A DNA stretch of 64,000 nucleotides from Ideonella sp. (GTDB taxonomy: Bacteria > Pseudomonadota > Gammaproteobacteria > Burkholderiales > Burkholderiaceae_C), in contig JABTUY010000002.1 of NCBI GenBank assembly GCA_015075165.1, positions 372,001-436,000 of the forward strand, written 5' to 3'. The stretch's first letter is position 1, and each line of letters starts with the position of its first letter. Shown piece after piece: positions 28,714 through 37,591 of the stretch. A model generated the notes under the pieces. The model did not search any database. It worked only from the letters and a program-made list of their open reading frames with translations, and was not told where the DNA came from. The position numbers and the translations under genes were made by a program.

Positions 28714-29583
28714 ATGTCCGCCGACGTCGTTGCCAACGTTCTGCTCACCGGCATGCTGACCGGCATGGTCTACGGCCTGATGGCGCTCGGCCTGTCGGTG
28801 ATCTTCGGCGTCGTGCGCGTCGTCAACTTCGCGCACGGCGAGATGATGACGATCGCGATGTACGCCACGGTGGTGCTGTTCGCCCACTGGCAGATCGACC
28901 CGTTCGTCGCGATGGTGCCGATGGCGCTGGCGTTCTTCGTCTTCGGCTATGCGCTGCAATCGAGCCTGATCAACCCGTTCATCACGCGGCCCGAGCATTC
29001 GCAGTTCATCCTGCTGGTGGCGGTGGCGACGATCATGGTCAACCTGCTGCTGATGATCTTCGGGCCGAGCGCGCGCAACGTGATGGTGAGCTACCAGCTC
29101 GATTCGTTCCAGCTCGGCGCGCTGCTGTTCGACAAGGCGCGCGTCTACGCCGCGGCGGTCGCGCTGGCGGCGGCGGCGGCGCTGTTCGCGTTCTTCCGCT
29201 ACACGCTGGCCGGCAAGGCGGTCCGCGCCTGCGCCGACAACAACCTCGGTGCGCTCGTCGTCGGCTTGCATGTCAAGCGCTACTACGCACTCACCTTCGG
29301 TCTCGGCTCGGCCTGCGTCGCGGTGGCCGGCTGCCTGATGGTGCTGCTGGTCGACGTGACGCCGGTGCTCGGCCCCGCCTACACGCTGCTGGCATTTGTG
29401 ATCGTGATCGTCGGCGGGCTCGGCTCGATGGCCGGCGCGCTGCTCGGCGGCGTGCTGATCGGGCTGTCGGAGGCGCTGGCCGGCTTGTTCATCGCACCGT
29501 CGGCCAAGAGCATGTTCAGCTTCGCGCTGCTGATCGCGGTGCTGTTGCTGCGCCCGCAAGGGCTGCTGGGCAAGCGGGCATGA
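28714..29583 (+). CDS. Branched-chain amino acid-type ABC transporter permease LivH (second system)
   Basis: This 289-residue membrane permease has the family marks YGLMALGLSVIFGVVRVVNFAHGEMM at the N-terminus and IVIVGGLGSMAGALLGGVLIG near the end, plus the RPQGLLGKR C-terminus. The ATG at 28714 follows GCGAACCCACACC, a weak ribosome binding site, and gives a normal N-terminus. The stop overlaps the next permease start (ATGA at 29580). Confidence 0.92.
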   Translation: MSADVVANVLLTGMLTGMVYGLMALGLSVIFGVVRVVNFAHGEMMTIAMYATVVLFAHWQIDPFVAMVPMALAFFVFGYALQSSLINPFITRPEHSQFILLVAVATIMVNLLLMIFGPSARNVMVSYQLDSFQLGALLFDKARVYAAAVALAAAAALFAFFRYTLAGKAVRACADNNLGALVVGLHVKRYYALTFGLGSACVAVAGCLMVLLVDVTPVLGPAYTLLAFVIVIVGGLGSMAGALLGGVLIGLSEALAGLFIAPSAKSMFSFALLIAVLLLRPQGLLGKRA

Positions 29584-30644
29584 GGCCCGCGCTGCCGCCC
29601 GTGAGCCCCGCATCGCCGCCCACCGCAGGGGTGGCCGCGCCGCGCTGGCGCGACCGCCCAGCGCACGAGCGGCGCGCCGTGCAGGGCCTGGTCGTGCTGG
29701 CACTGGTGTTGCTGGTGCTGCCGCAGGTCGCCGGCGGCTACGTGCTGTCGGTGGCCACGCTGATCCTGTACCTCGCCTACACCGGCCAGGCGTGGAACGT
29801 GATGATGGGTTTCGCCGGCCAGCTCTCGCTCGGCCATTCGCTGTATGTGGGTCTGGCCGCCTATGCCGTGGCGGCGCTGTATGTGCACTTCGGCATCGGC
29901 CCGTGGGCCGGGCTGTGGCTGGCCACGGCGGTGGCCGTGGCCGCGGGGCTGGTGATCGGCTTCCTGGCGTTTCGCTTCGGCATCGGCGGCGTCTACTTCG
30001 CGCTGCTGACCATCGCCTTTGCCGAGTTCACGCGCATCGGCTTCGACCACTGGCAATGGCTGGGCGCCAGCGGCGGCTTTTTCTTGCCGGTGGCCGAACG
30101 CGGCGTCACCGATGTGCTCAACCTGCGTGGCTCGCCGCGGATGTTCTACTACGTGATGCTGGCGCTCACAGCGCTCGCGTTCGCGCTGTGCGCGTGGCTG
30201 CTCAGGAGCCGCGCCGGCTATTACTGGCAGGCCATCCGCGAGGACGAAGAGGCCGCGCAGGCGCTGGGCATCCACACCTTCCGCTGGAAGATGCTGGCGG
30301 TGGCGATCAGCTCGGCGATGACGGCGCCGGCCGGTGTGTTCTATGCCTTCTACTACAACAACTTGTTCCCCGAGCAGATCTTCCACATCAGCCGCTCGAT
30401 CGAGATGATCCTGGGGCCGATCGTCGGCGGCGTCGGCACGCTGTTCGGCCCGATCGTCGGCTCGGCGCTGCTGACGCTGGTGGCCGACGGCATCAGCGAG
30501 GCGCTGGTGCGGCTGGGCATCGAGGTGCCCGGCATCAAGCAGGTGTTCTACGGCTGCGTGCTGCTGCTGGTGATCCTGTTCCGCCCCAACGGCCTGTGGC
30601 CGGCGCTGGCGCGGCGCCTGGGCGTCGCGCCGCGCCATGAGTGA
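29580..30644 (+). CDS. Branched-chain amino acid-type ABC transporter permease LivM (second system)
   Basis: This 354-residue membrane permease overlaps livH by 4 bp and livG by 8 bp. After a Pro/Ala-rich cytoplasmic N-terminus (about 1-35) come hydrophobic helices with the LivM motifs AWNVMMGFAGQLSLGHSLYVGLAAY and FRFGIGGVYFALLTIAFAEFTRI, the loop YYWQAIREDEEAAQALGI, and the end ILFRPNGLWPALARR. Confidence 0.92.
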   Translation: MRPALPPVSPASPPTAGVAAPRWRDRPAHERRAVQGLVVLALVLLVLPQVAGGYVLSVATLILYLAYTGQAWNVMMGFAGQLSLGHSLYVGLAAYAVAALYVHFGIGPWAGLWLATAVAVAAGLVIGFLAFRFGIGGVYFALLTIAFAEFTRIGFDHWQWLGASGGFFLPVAERGVTDVLNLRGSPRMFYYVMLALTALAFALCAWLLRSRAGYYWQAIREDEEAAQALGIHTFRWKMLAVAISSAMTAPAGVFYAFYYNNLFPEQIFHISRSIEMILGPIVGGVGTLFGPIVGSALLTLVADGISEALVRLGIEVPGIKQVFYGCVLLLVILFRPNGLWPALARRLGVAPRHE

Positions 30645-31380
30645 GGCAGCGGTGGCCGAACTGCTCACGGTGGAAGGCGTCGGCAAGTCGTTTCGCGGCC
30701 TGCGCGCGGTGGCCGATGCGTCGTTCGGCGTCGCCGAGGGCGAGATCGTCGCGCTGATCGGCCCCAACGGCGCCGGCAAGACGACGATCTTCAACCTGAT
30801 CGCCGGCGCGCTGGCACCCACCGTCGGGCAGATCCGCTTCGCCGGTGCGCGCATCGACGGCCTGCGCCCCGATCAGGTGTGTGCTGCGGGCATCGGCCGC
30901 ACGTTCCAGATCGTCAAGCCGTTCGCCGGCTTGTCGGTGCTCGACAACGTGGTCGTCGGCGCGTTGCAGCGCACGCGCAGCGTCGGTGCGGCGCGTGCGC
31001 TGGCCGCTCAGGTGCTCGAGCGGCTGGGTCTTGCGCCCAAGCGCCACGCGCTCGCGTCGGCGCTGACGCTGCCCGACCGCAAGCGGCTCGAGGTGGCGCG
31101 CGCGCTGGCCACGCAGCCGCGACTGCTGCTGCTCGACGAGGTGATGGCCGGCCTGCGGCCGACCGAGTGCGACCAGATCGTCGCGGTGCTGCGCGAGATC
31201 AACACCCGCGACGGCGTGACGATCGTGCTGATCGAGCACGTGATGCGCGCGGTGATGGCGCTGGCGCACCGCATCGTCGTGCTGCACCACGGGCAGATCG
31301 TGGCGCGCGGTGCGCCCGAGCAGGTGGTGCGCGACCCCGCGGTGCTCGAGTGCTACCTCGGCGAGGAAGTCGAAGTGTGA
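30637..31380 (+). CDS. Branched-chain amino acid-type ABC transporter ATP-binding protein LivG (second system)
   Basis: This 247-residue ATPase has Walker A GPNGAGKTT (about 44-52), Q-loop region TFQIVKPFAGLSV, Walker B LLLLDEVMAGL and H-loop LIEHVMRAV. The usual signature LSGG is replaced by LTLPDRKRLEVARAL, a common LivG variant. The stop is followed at once by ATG (TGATG), which opens a 45-codon frame through repeat copy D towards livF. Confidence 0.92.
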   Translation: MSEAAVAELLTVEGVGKSFRGLRAVADASFGVAEGEIVALIGPNGAGKTTIFNLIAGALAPTVGQIRFAGARIDGLRPDQVCAAGIGRTFQIVKPFAGLSVLDNVVVGALQRTRSVGAARALAAQVLERLGLAPKRHALASALTLPDRKRLEVARALATQPRLLLLDEVMAGLRPTECDQIVAVLREINTRDGVTIVLIEHVMRAVMALAHRIVVLHHGQIVARGAPEQVVRDPAVLECYLGEEVEV

Positions 31381-31517
31381 TGACCCACCCCCGTAACGGC
31401 CTTCGGCCGCCCCCCCTCAAGGGGGCGCCACCAGCGGACCGGCGAAGCCGGATCCGCGGTGGCCGCTTGGCTGCCACCGTGGCCGTCGTCGACCGCTACG
31501 CCTTTGCGTTGCACTGA
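31380..31517 (+). other. Mini-ORF between livG and livF of the second system (45 codons)
   Basis: The ATG overlaps the livG stop by one base (TGATG), and the TGA ends 7 bp before the livF ATG. Most of it is repeat copy D. The distances would allow reinitiation from livG to livF. The peptide (starting MTHPRNGLRPPP) matches no family. This is a looser version of the bridging seen at 3125-3259. Confidence 0.35.
31384..31464 (-). repeat. Intergenic GC-rich repeat, copy D (inverted)
   Basis: Same element and orientation as copy B: it begins CCCACCCCCG right after the stop codon, contains the C-run/TCAA/G-run stem and GCGCCACCAGCGGACCGG, and ends GATCCGCGGTGGCC. It sits between livG and livF, the counterpart of the livF-livH junction where copy A lies in the first liv operon. 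Confidence 0.8.
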
Positions 31518-31524
31518 ACGCTTC

Positions 31525-32229
<705 letters not shown>

Positions 32230-32340
32230 CGCGCGTGCGGCAGCGGCCGCGCCACCGCGCTAGAGTGGCTGCTCCACGCGCCTGCTGCCGCCAGGCCTGG
32301 CGCCCAGGCATCATGGCCGTCCGGCCCACCAGGAGAGTCC

Positions 32341-33102
32341 ATGACCATCAAGACCGCCACGCACAACGGCGTGGCCACGATCGAGATCGCACGTCCCGAG
32401 AAGAAGAACGCGCTCACCGCCGCGATGTACCAGGCGATGGCCGACGCGCTGCGCGCCGCCGCCGGCGAAGCGGCCGTGCGCGCGGTGCTGATCACCGGCC
32501 AGCCCGGCGTCTTCACCTCGGGCAACGACCTGGAGGACTTCATGCAGCGCCCGCCGCAGGGCAGCGATTCGCCGGTGGCGCAGTTCATGCGCGCGCTGCT
32601 CGAGTGCGACAAGCCGGTGGTCGCCGCCGTCACCGGTGCAGCGATCGGTATCGGCACGACGATGCTGCTGCACTGCGACTTCGTCTACGTCAGCGACGAG
32701 GCGCGGCTGGCCACGCCGTTCGTCAGCCTCGGGCTGGTGCCCGAATACGCGTCGAGCCTGCTGATGCCGGCGCTGATGGGCCACCGCCGCGCGGCCGAGA
32801 AGCTGCTGCTCGGCGAGCCGTTCGGCGCCGAGGCGGCGGTGGAGTGCGGCCTGGCCAATGCCGTGCTGCCGGCCGCCGAGGTGGCGCACCATGCGCGCCG
32901 CATCGCCGAGCGCTTCAACGCGCTGCCGCCCGCTGCGGTGCGCGAGAGCAAGCGGCTGATGCGCCGCGCCGGGCGCGACGCCGCGCTGCAGGTGATGCAG
33001 ATCGAGGGCGAGATCTTCGCCGCGCGGCTGCGCAGCCCCGAGGCGATGGAGGCGTTCCAGGCGTTCTTCCAGAAGCGCAAGCCCGATTTCTCGAAGTTCT
33101 GA
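32341..33102 (+). CDS. Enoyl-CoA hydratase/isomerase family protein
   Basis: This 253-residue crotonase-fold protein hydrates enoyl-CoA or acts on a related acyl-CoA. The oxyanion-hole segments are FTSGNDLEDF (about 61-70) and AVTGAAIGIGTTMLLHCDFVY. The usual catalytic Glu near the second segment is replaced by sequence containing LATPFVSLGLVPEYASS, where E in VPEYASS is the candidate base, as in peroxisomal-type isomerases. A possible -10 TAGAGT lies at 32259-32264. AGGAGAGTCC precedes the ATG. Confidence 0.9.
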   Translation: MTIKTATHNGVATIEIARPEKKNALTAAMYQAMADALRAAAGEAAVRAVLITGQPGVFTSGNDLEDFMQRPPQGSDSPVAQFMRALLECDKPVVAAVTGAAIGIGTTMLLHCDFVYVSDEARLATPFVSLGLVPEYASSLLMPALMGHRRAAEKLLLGEPFGAEAAVECGLANAVLPAAEVAHHARRIAERFNALPPAAVRESKRLMRRAGRDAALQVMQIEGEIFAARLRSPEAMEAFQAFFQKRKPDFSKF

Positions 33103-33131
33103 CGGCCTTCGCGCGCAAGGCTTGCACCGCC

Positions 33132-33872
33132 GTGTCGCTGGCGCTCAAGCTCGTGCTGAGCCCGCTGCTGGTCGCGCAGGCGCTGCACACGCGCGCGAAG
33201 GTGCCGCGCCTGCCCGAGGCGGCCGGCCCACGCGCCGGTGTGCACGGCCACGGCGCGCAGCGGCTGCGGCTGCTGATCGCCGGTGATTCGTCGGCCGCCG
33301 GCGTCGGCGTTGCCACGCAGCGCGACGCGCTCGCCGGCCAGTTGCTGGCGCGGCTGGCGCAGCGGCTGCCGCTGCAACTGCACTGGCAGCTGCTGGCCGC
33401 CAGCGGCCTCACCACCGCGCAGACGCTCGAGCTGCTGCGCGCCACCCGGCTCGACGCGCTGGACCTTGCGGTGATCGTCACCGGCGTCAACGATGTGGTC
33501 GAGCAGGTGGCCACGGCACGCGCCGTGCGCGCACGCGCGGCCATCGCCGACCTGCTGCGCAGCGTGGCGGGAGCGCGGCACATCGTGTTCTGCCCGTTGC
33601 CGCCGGTGCAGCAGTTTCCGTCGCTGCCGCAGCCACTGCGCTGGATGGCCGGCGCCGATGCACAGCGCCACAACCGCGCGCTGCGCGAGTGGGTGGCGCA
33701 GCGCGCGCACGCGCAGGCCGACGTGTCGGCCCCCGACCTCGGCGCGCTGCAGTTGGGCCGCGACAGCATGGCCGCCGATGGCTTCCACCCCGGCGCCGCG
33801 GCGTACCGCGCGGTTGCCGACGCGCTGGCCGCGCACATCGCCGACGCGGTGTGGCCGCGCTTGCGGCGGTAG
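33132..33872 (+). CDS. SGNH/GDSL-type hydrolase
   Basis: This 246-residue esterase-like protein begins with a hydrophobic N-terminal segment (VSLALKLVLSPLLVAQAL), probably a membrane anchor or uncleaved signal. Block I is LLIAGDSSAAGVG with the nucleophile Ser, block III is VIVTGVNDVV, and the C-terminal block MAADGFHPGAAAY carries the catalytic Asp-x-x-His pair. GTG 33132 is the best start available after the hydratase stop at 33102. The substrate is unknown. Confidence 0.82.
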   Translation: MSLALKLVLSPLLVAQALHTRAKVPRLPEAAGPRAGVHGHGAQRLRLLIAGDSSAAGVGVATQRDALAGQLLARLAQRLPLQLHWQLLAASGLTTAQTLELLRATRLDALDLAVIVTGVNDVVEQVATARAVRARAAIADLLRSVAGARHIVFCPLPPVQQFPSLPQPLRWMAGADAQRHNRALREWVAQRAHAQADVSAPDLGALQLGRDSMAADGFHPGAAAYRAVADALAAHIADAVWPRLRR

Positions 33873-33961
33873 GGCATCGACCCCAGGTCGCTCGAGCATG
33901 GCGGCCGGCTGTCGGCCGCCCGCGTCGGCGCCGTCGTGGTGCACGGCACACTGGCGTATGT

Positions 33962-33997
33962 GGCATCATGATGCCTTCTGCTTGATGCCTTGATGCC
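33962..33997. promoter_or_regulatory. Repeat-built candidate operator of the VapBC-type module
   Basis: TGATGCC occurs three times in direct orientation (33969-33975, 33983-33989, 33991-33997) and once inverted, so that 33962-33975 is the perfect palindrome GGCATCATGATGCC. The last copy ends exactly at the antitoxin ATG. Antitoxins of this type bind such repeats to repress their own operon; binding would also cover the translation start. Confidence 0.6.
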
Positions 33998-34261
33998 ATG
34001 CGCACCACCGTCACCCTCGATCTCGACGTGCACCGGCTGCTCAAGGAGGCAGAGCGGCGCAGCGGCCAGCCGTTCAAGCAGGTGCTGAACGATGCGCTGC
34101 GTGCCGGGCTGAAGCGCCCGCCGGCGCGCACGCCGCCGTTCAAGCAGCGGGTGTTCTCGCTCGGCCGCCCGCGAGTGGACCTGACCAAAGCGGGGGCGCT
34201 GGCCGCCGAGCTCGAAGACCTCGAGATCATCGCCAAGGGCCGTCGAGACGCGCGGCGGTGA
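33998..34261 (+). CDS. VapB-type antitoxin (ribbon-helix-helix-like N-terminus)
   Basis: This 87-residue protein starts MRTTVTLDLDVHRLLKEAERRSGQPFKQVLNDAL in outline, a strand-helix-helix pattern of DNA-binding antitoxins. Its C-terminal half is basic and likely disordered (RTPPFKQRVFSLG..., ELEDLEIIAKGRR) and would wrap the toxin. The stop overlaps the GTG start of the PIN-domain gene by 4 bp. It probably represses its own promoter through the TGATGCC repeats. It neutralises the neighbouring toxin. Confidence 0.82.
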   Translation: MRTTVTLDLDVHRLLKEAERRSGQPFKQVLNDALRAGLKRPPARTPPFKQRVFSLGRPRVDLTKAGALAAELEDLEIIAKGRRDARR

Positions 34262-34683
34262 AGACGCCCGACGTGAACCTGCTGCTGTACGCCGTCAACA
34301 GCGACGCGCCGCAGCACGAATCCGCAAGGAGCTGGCTCGAGCACGCGTTCGGCGACGCCGCCGGCATCGGCTTCTGCTGGGCCGCGCTGGTCGGCTTCCT
34401 GCGCCTGGCCACCCGCGCAGGCATCTTGCGCCGGCCGTTGTCGCTCGACGAGGCACTCCAACTGGTCGACGATTGGCTGGAGCATCCGGCCGCACGCGTG
34501 CTGGCGCCGACCGAGCGGCATGCCGCCGTGCTGTCGGGTCTGCTGCTCGCGCAGGGGCGCGGCGGCAACATCGTCAGCGATGCACACCTGGCCGCCGTGG
34601 CGATCGAGCACGGGGCCGAACTCGGCACGTTCGACCGCGACTTCCAGCACTTCGCGGGGCTGCGCATCGCGCTGTTGAAGTAG
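34258..34683 (+). CDS. PIN-domain ribonuclease toxin, VapC type
   Basis: This 141-residue protein has a PIN domain with acidic active-site residues in the expected order: D5 in KTPDVNLLLYAV, a Glu in the DEALQL region, and D-x-H-L (SDAHLAAVAIEHG) followed by TFDRDF. Such toxins cut tRNA or rRNA when freed from the antitoxin. The GTG start overlaps the antitoxin stop (GTGA). It belongs to the TA PIN subgroup ending in FxxxxGL...L. Confidence 0.85.
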   Translation: MKTPDVNLLLYAVNSDAPQHESARSWLEHAFGDAAGIGFCWAALVGFLRLATRAGILRRPLSLDEALQLVDDWLEHPAARVLAPTERHAAVLSGLLLAQGRGGNIVSDAHLAAVAIEHGAELGTFDRDFQHFAGLRIALLK

Positions 34684-34864
34684 CCGCAGCAGCACGAAGA
34701 GCCGCTGCCGCTGCGCAGCCGACCGGTGCGCCCATCCGCAGCGCCGAGCCCTACGCATCCGCCTGTGTCGGTGCATGATGCGTGTCATCCCCACCGAGAG
34801 CCGCATCGGCACCGAGACCGCCATGCGCGACCGCGTGGCCACGCATCGACAGCAGGAGCAACCC

Positions 34865-35710
34865 ATGGCCGAGACCGCACGCACCCTGAAGGGCAAGACC
34901 CTGGTCATCACCGGCGCCTCGCGCGGCATCGGGCTGGCGATCGCGCTGCGCGCCGCGCGCGACGGCGCCCACATCGTGCTGCTGGCCAAGACGACCGAGC
35001 CCAACCCCAAGCTGCCGGGCACGCTGTACTCGGCCGCGCAGGAGATCGAAGCCGCCGGCGGCCAGGCGCTGCCGGTGCCCACCGACATCCGCGACGAGGC
35101 GGCGGTGGCCGCCGCGGTCGTGAAAGCGGTCGAGCGCTTCGGCGGCATCGACATCCTGGTCAACAACGCCAGCGCGATCAGCCTGACGCCGACCGATGCC
35201 ACGCCGATGAAGCGCTTCGACCTGATGTTCGGCGTCAACGTGCGCGGCACCTACTGCTGCACGCAGGCGTGCCTGCCCGAGCTGGTGAAGAGCGCGAAGG
35301 CCGGGCGCAACCCGCACGTGCTGAACATGAGCCCGCCGCTGAGCATGAAGCCGCACTGGTTCCAGAACCACGTGGCCTACACGATGGCCAAGTACGGCAT
35401 GAGCCAGTGCACGCTCGGCCATGCGGCCGAGTTCAAGCGCCACGGCATCGCGGTGAACAGCCTGTGGCCACGAACCGCGATCGCCACCGCGGCGTTGCAG
35501 ATGATCCCCGGTGTGGACCTGAACAAGTGCCGCAAGCCCGAGATCCTGTCCGACGCGGCGCACATCATCCTGACATCCGATGCGAAGCAGGTGAGCGGCA
35601 ACTTCTTCATCGACGACACGCTGCTCGGCGAGCACGGCGTGAAGGACTTCGACCGCTATGCGGTGGTGCCCGGAACGAAGGACCTGATCCCCGACTTCTT
35701 CGTCGACTGA
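34865..35710 (+). CDS. Short-chain dehydrogenase/reductase, HSDL2-like
   Basis: This 281-residue NAD(P)-dependent oxidoreductase has the cofactor motif TGASRGIGLAIA (about 18-29), NNASAISLT (about 100-108), and the catalytic Tyr-x-x-x-Lys in AYTMAKYGMS. The usual catalytic Ser region is LNMSPPLSM, as in hydroxysteroid-dehydrogenase-like protein 2 relatives, which are linked to lipid metabolism. ATG 34865 follows CAGGAG; the in-frame ATG at 34775 would add 30 atypical residues. It seems to be a single-gene unit. Confidence 0.88.
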   Translation: MAETARTLKGKTLVITGASRGIGLAIALRAARDGAHIVLLAKTTEPNPKLPGTLYSAAQEIEAAGGQALPVPTDIRDEAAVAAAVVKAVERFGGIDILVNNASAISLTPTDATPMKRFDLMFGVNVRGTYCCTQACLPELVKSAKAGRNPHVLNMSPPLSMKPHWFQNHVAYTMAKYGMSQCTLGHAAEFKRHGIAVNSLWPRTAIATAALQMIPGVDLNKCRKPEILSDAAHIILTSDAKQVSGNFFIDDTLLGEHGVKDFDRYAVVPGTKDLIPDFFVD

Positions 35711-35733
35711 AGCGCGCAGCCCGGCGCGGCGCT

Positions 35734-36360
35734 TCAGAAGTGCCGCACCAGCGGCAGCACCTCGGCCGGCGGCGCGCCCGCCACCACGGCCGGCCAGCCG
35801 ACGGCGCTGCACAAGCCGAACAGCACCCACACGCGGCCGTCGCGCGCCGCGCTGGCCGGGCGCGCGGCCGGGGCCGCGGTCCAGCCGCGTGCGGTGCCGG
35901 CCTTCAGCGCCGCGGCGGGTGCCTCGAGCCGCACGGCGCCGGCGGCACGCAGGCGCCGTGCCTCGGCCTGGCAGGCGCCGTAGCTGGCCAGGCCGCCGGT
36001 CAGCGTGCGCCGCGGCAGTTGCGGCGCCGCGTAGCCTGCGGCCGGCAGCTCGACGACCCACAGCGAGCGCCGCACACCGGCCAGTTCGGCGGCGTCGGTG
36101 ATGCCCTCGTGGCGCAGGAACTCGGCCCAGGCGCCGATCGGTGTGTCGGCAAAGTAGTTGGCCGGCCCTTCGCCGCTGCCGTGCCAGCGCGCGGCGGGTT
36201 GCTGCGCGCTCTGCCACAGGAACGGCATGCGCGAGTCGCAGTGGCGAAACCCCAGCCGCACCGGCGCTGCGCCGGCGGCGTCAATGGGCGTGGTCACAGG
36301 ACCGACCGCGCTGTTCGCGGCGGCGGGGTTCGCGCCGCCGCGCGGCCCGGCGCCGCTCAC
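35734..36360 (-). CDS. RES-domain toxin of an Xre/RES toxin-antitoxin module
   Basis: This 208-residue protein contains the RES domain: RLGFRHCDSR, then the diagnostic ARWHGSGEGPANYFADTPIGAWAEFLRHEGI, and a C-terminal Ser region (LFGLCSAVGW). RES toxins act on NAD+ or transfer ADP-ribose to a target. The GTG start at 36360 overlaps the antitoxin stop (GTGA on the minus strand); GTG 36297 is an alternative. The long Ala/Gly stretch before the domain is probably unstructured. The antitoxin gene lies directly upstream. Confidence 0.82.
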   Translation of the reverse strand: MSGAGPRGGANPAAANSAVGPVTTPIDAAGAAPVRLGFRHCDSRMPFLWQSAQQPAARWHGSGEGPANYFADTPIGAWAEFLRHEGITDAAELAGVRRSLWVVELPAAGYAAPQLPRRTLTGGLASYGACQAEARRLRAAGAVRLEAPAAALKAGTARGWTAAPAARPASAARDGRVWVLFGLCSAVGWPAVVAGAPPAEVLPLVRHF

Positions 36361-37010
36361 GCCGCCAGCGGCTGCGCGCCGGTGAGCACCGCGGCCAGCG
36401 CGCGGATCTGCTGCGCCGACTTTGCGTCCGGCGTCCACTTGGGCCCCAGCAGCGCGCGCGGGCTCTTGCCGCCGAGCTGGCTGCGCGGGCGTTCGAACCA
36501 GCGCCGCATGCCGAACTCGTTGTACGAGCCGGCGAGATCCGACACCACCATCGCCAGCCAGTGCAACCGCTCGGCGGCGGCCTGCGGTGTGGCGCGCTCG
36601 CCGGCCGCGTAGCGGCGCAGCGACGCCGGCGCCACGCCCACCAGCGCGCCGAGCGCGTCGTCGCCGAACACCGTGCGCATCGGCGCCCATTCGCTGGCCG
36701 GGGCGGGCGAATCGTCGAGCACGGCGACCAGGCGGTCGACGCTGTCGGCCATGCGCTCGGCGGTGGCCGCATCGAGCCGGGCCGGGCCCTGCTTCAACAA
36801 CGGCGCCAGCGCGACCGGCGCGGCGCCGATCAGGCCCTGCCGGTGCAGCGCGCTGAGCACGCGCTGCACTGCCGCGGCATCGATCTGCGTCACCGCGGCG
36901 CCGGCCAGCACGCCCATCGCCGAGGCGCGCGTCAGCAGCGCGAGCAGGCGCTCGTGCAGCCGGCGGTTCGCCAGTGGAGCGGAATCGGGTTTGATTTGGA
37001 TGTTGACCAT
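36357..37010 (-). CDS. Antitoxin of the Xre/MbcA/ParS type (toxin-binding domain DUF2384)
   Basis: This 217-residue protein pairs with the RES toxin. A helix-turn-helix-like region (FGDDALGALVGVAPASLRRYAAGE, middle) is followed by the C-terminal toxin-binding domain with WFERPRSQLGGKSPRALLG. The N-terminal 100 residues are helical and longer than in most members. ATG 37010 (MVNIQIKPDS) was chosen because two TCCGATCG repeats sit just upstream; an in-frame ATG at 37151 would read through them. Confidence 0.82.
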   Translation of the reverse strand: MVNIQIKPDSAPLANRRLHERLLALLTRASAMGVLAGAAVTQIDAAAVQRVLSALHRQGLIGAAPVALAPLLKQGPARLDAATAERMADSVDRLVAVLDDSPAPASEWAPMRTVFGDDALGALVGVAPASLRRYAAGERATPQAAAERLHWLAMVVSDLAGSYNEFGMRRWFERPRSQLGGKSPRALLGPKWTPDAKSAQQIRALAAVLTGAQPLAA

Positions 37011-37012
37011 GA

Positions 37013-37031
37013 TCCGATCGTACTCCGATCG
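37013..37031. promoter_or_regulatory. Direct repeat, candidate operator of the Xre/RES module
   Basis: TCCGATCG occurs at 37013-37020 and again at 37024-37031, 11 bp apart (one helical turn). The second copy extends to the palindrome CCGATCGG. The pair ends 2 bp before the antitoxin start on the minus strand. Xre-type antitoxins repress their own operon through such sites; binding here is inferred. Confidence 0.5.
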
Positions 37032-37092
37032 GTATCCTGCGACAACAGGTGTCCGCGGCCCCGCGCCGATCGGGGCAAGGGTCCACTCGGTA

Positions 37093-37539
37093 CTAGGCGC
37101 CGGACCCGCGCGCGGCAGCCGCGCCGATCGCCCGCGGCTGCCCGCTGGCATCGATCGCCACGTAGGTCAGGTTGGCGTCGGTCACCTTGACCAGCTGCGG
37201 CGCCGCCGGGTTGCGCTCGGCGTAGACCTCGACCTGCACGGTCACCGAGGTGCGGCCCACGCGCAGCACGCGGGCGTAGAAGCTCAGCAGGTCGCCCACC
37301 GACACCGGCTGCTTGAAGACGAACTGGTTCACCGCCACCGTGGTGATGCGCCCCTTGGCGATGCGCGCCGGCAGCACCGCGCCGGCCACGTCGACCTGGG
37401 CCATGATCCAGCCGCCGAAGATGTCGCCGTTGGCATTGGCATCCGCGGGCATCGGCATGACGCGGAACACCAGTTCGGCGTCATCGGGCAAACTGCCCGG
37501 CTGCGCGAGGAGGCCCGACGGGCTCGAGGAACGGTTCAT
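37093..37539 (-). CDS. Acyl-CoA thioesterase, YciA-like hotdog fold
   Basis: This 148-residue hotdog-fold protein hydrolyses acyl-CoA. Motifs are ELVFRVMPMPADANANGDIFGGWIMAQVDVAGAV, where the G-D-I-F-G-G-W-[ILV]-[ML]-[SA]-x-x-D pattern marks the YciA/BACH group with the catalytic Asp, and DANLTYVAID near the end. ATG 37539 (MNRSSSPSG) was chosen on an AAGG upstream. It is transcribed divergently from the ABC exporter gene, whose start is 52 bp away. Confidence 0.88.
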   Translation of the reverse strand: MNRSSSPSGLLAQPGSLPDDAELVFRVMPMPADANANGDIFGGWIMAQVDVAGAVLPARIAKGRITTVAVNQFVFKQPVSVGDLLSFYARVLRVGRTSVTVQVEVYAERNPAAPQLVKVTDANLTYVAIDASGQPRAIGAAAARGSGA

Positions 37540-37591
37540 CGCTTGCACCTTCGCGCAGGGTTCGTTGCCGCGAGATTCTCCACGACCTTCG

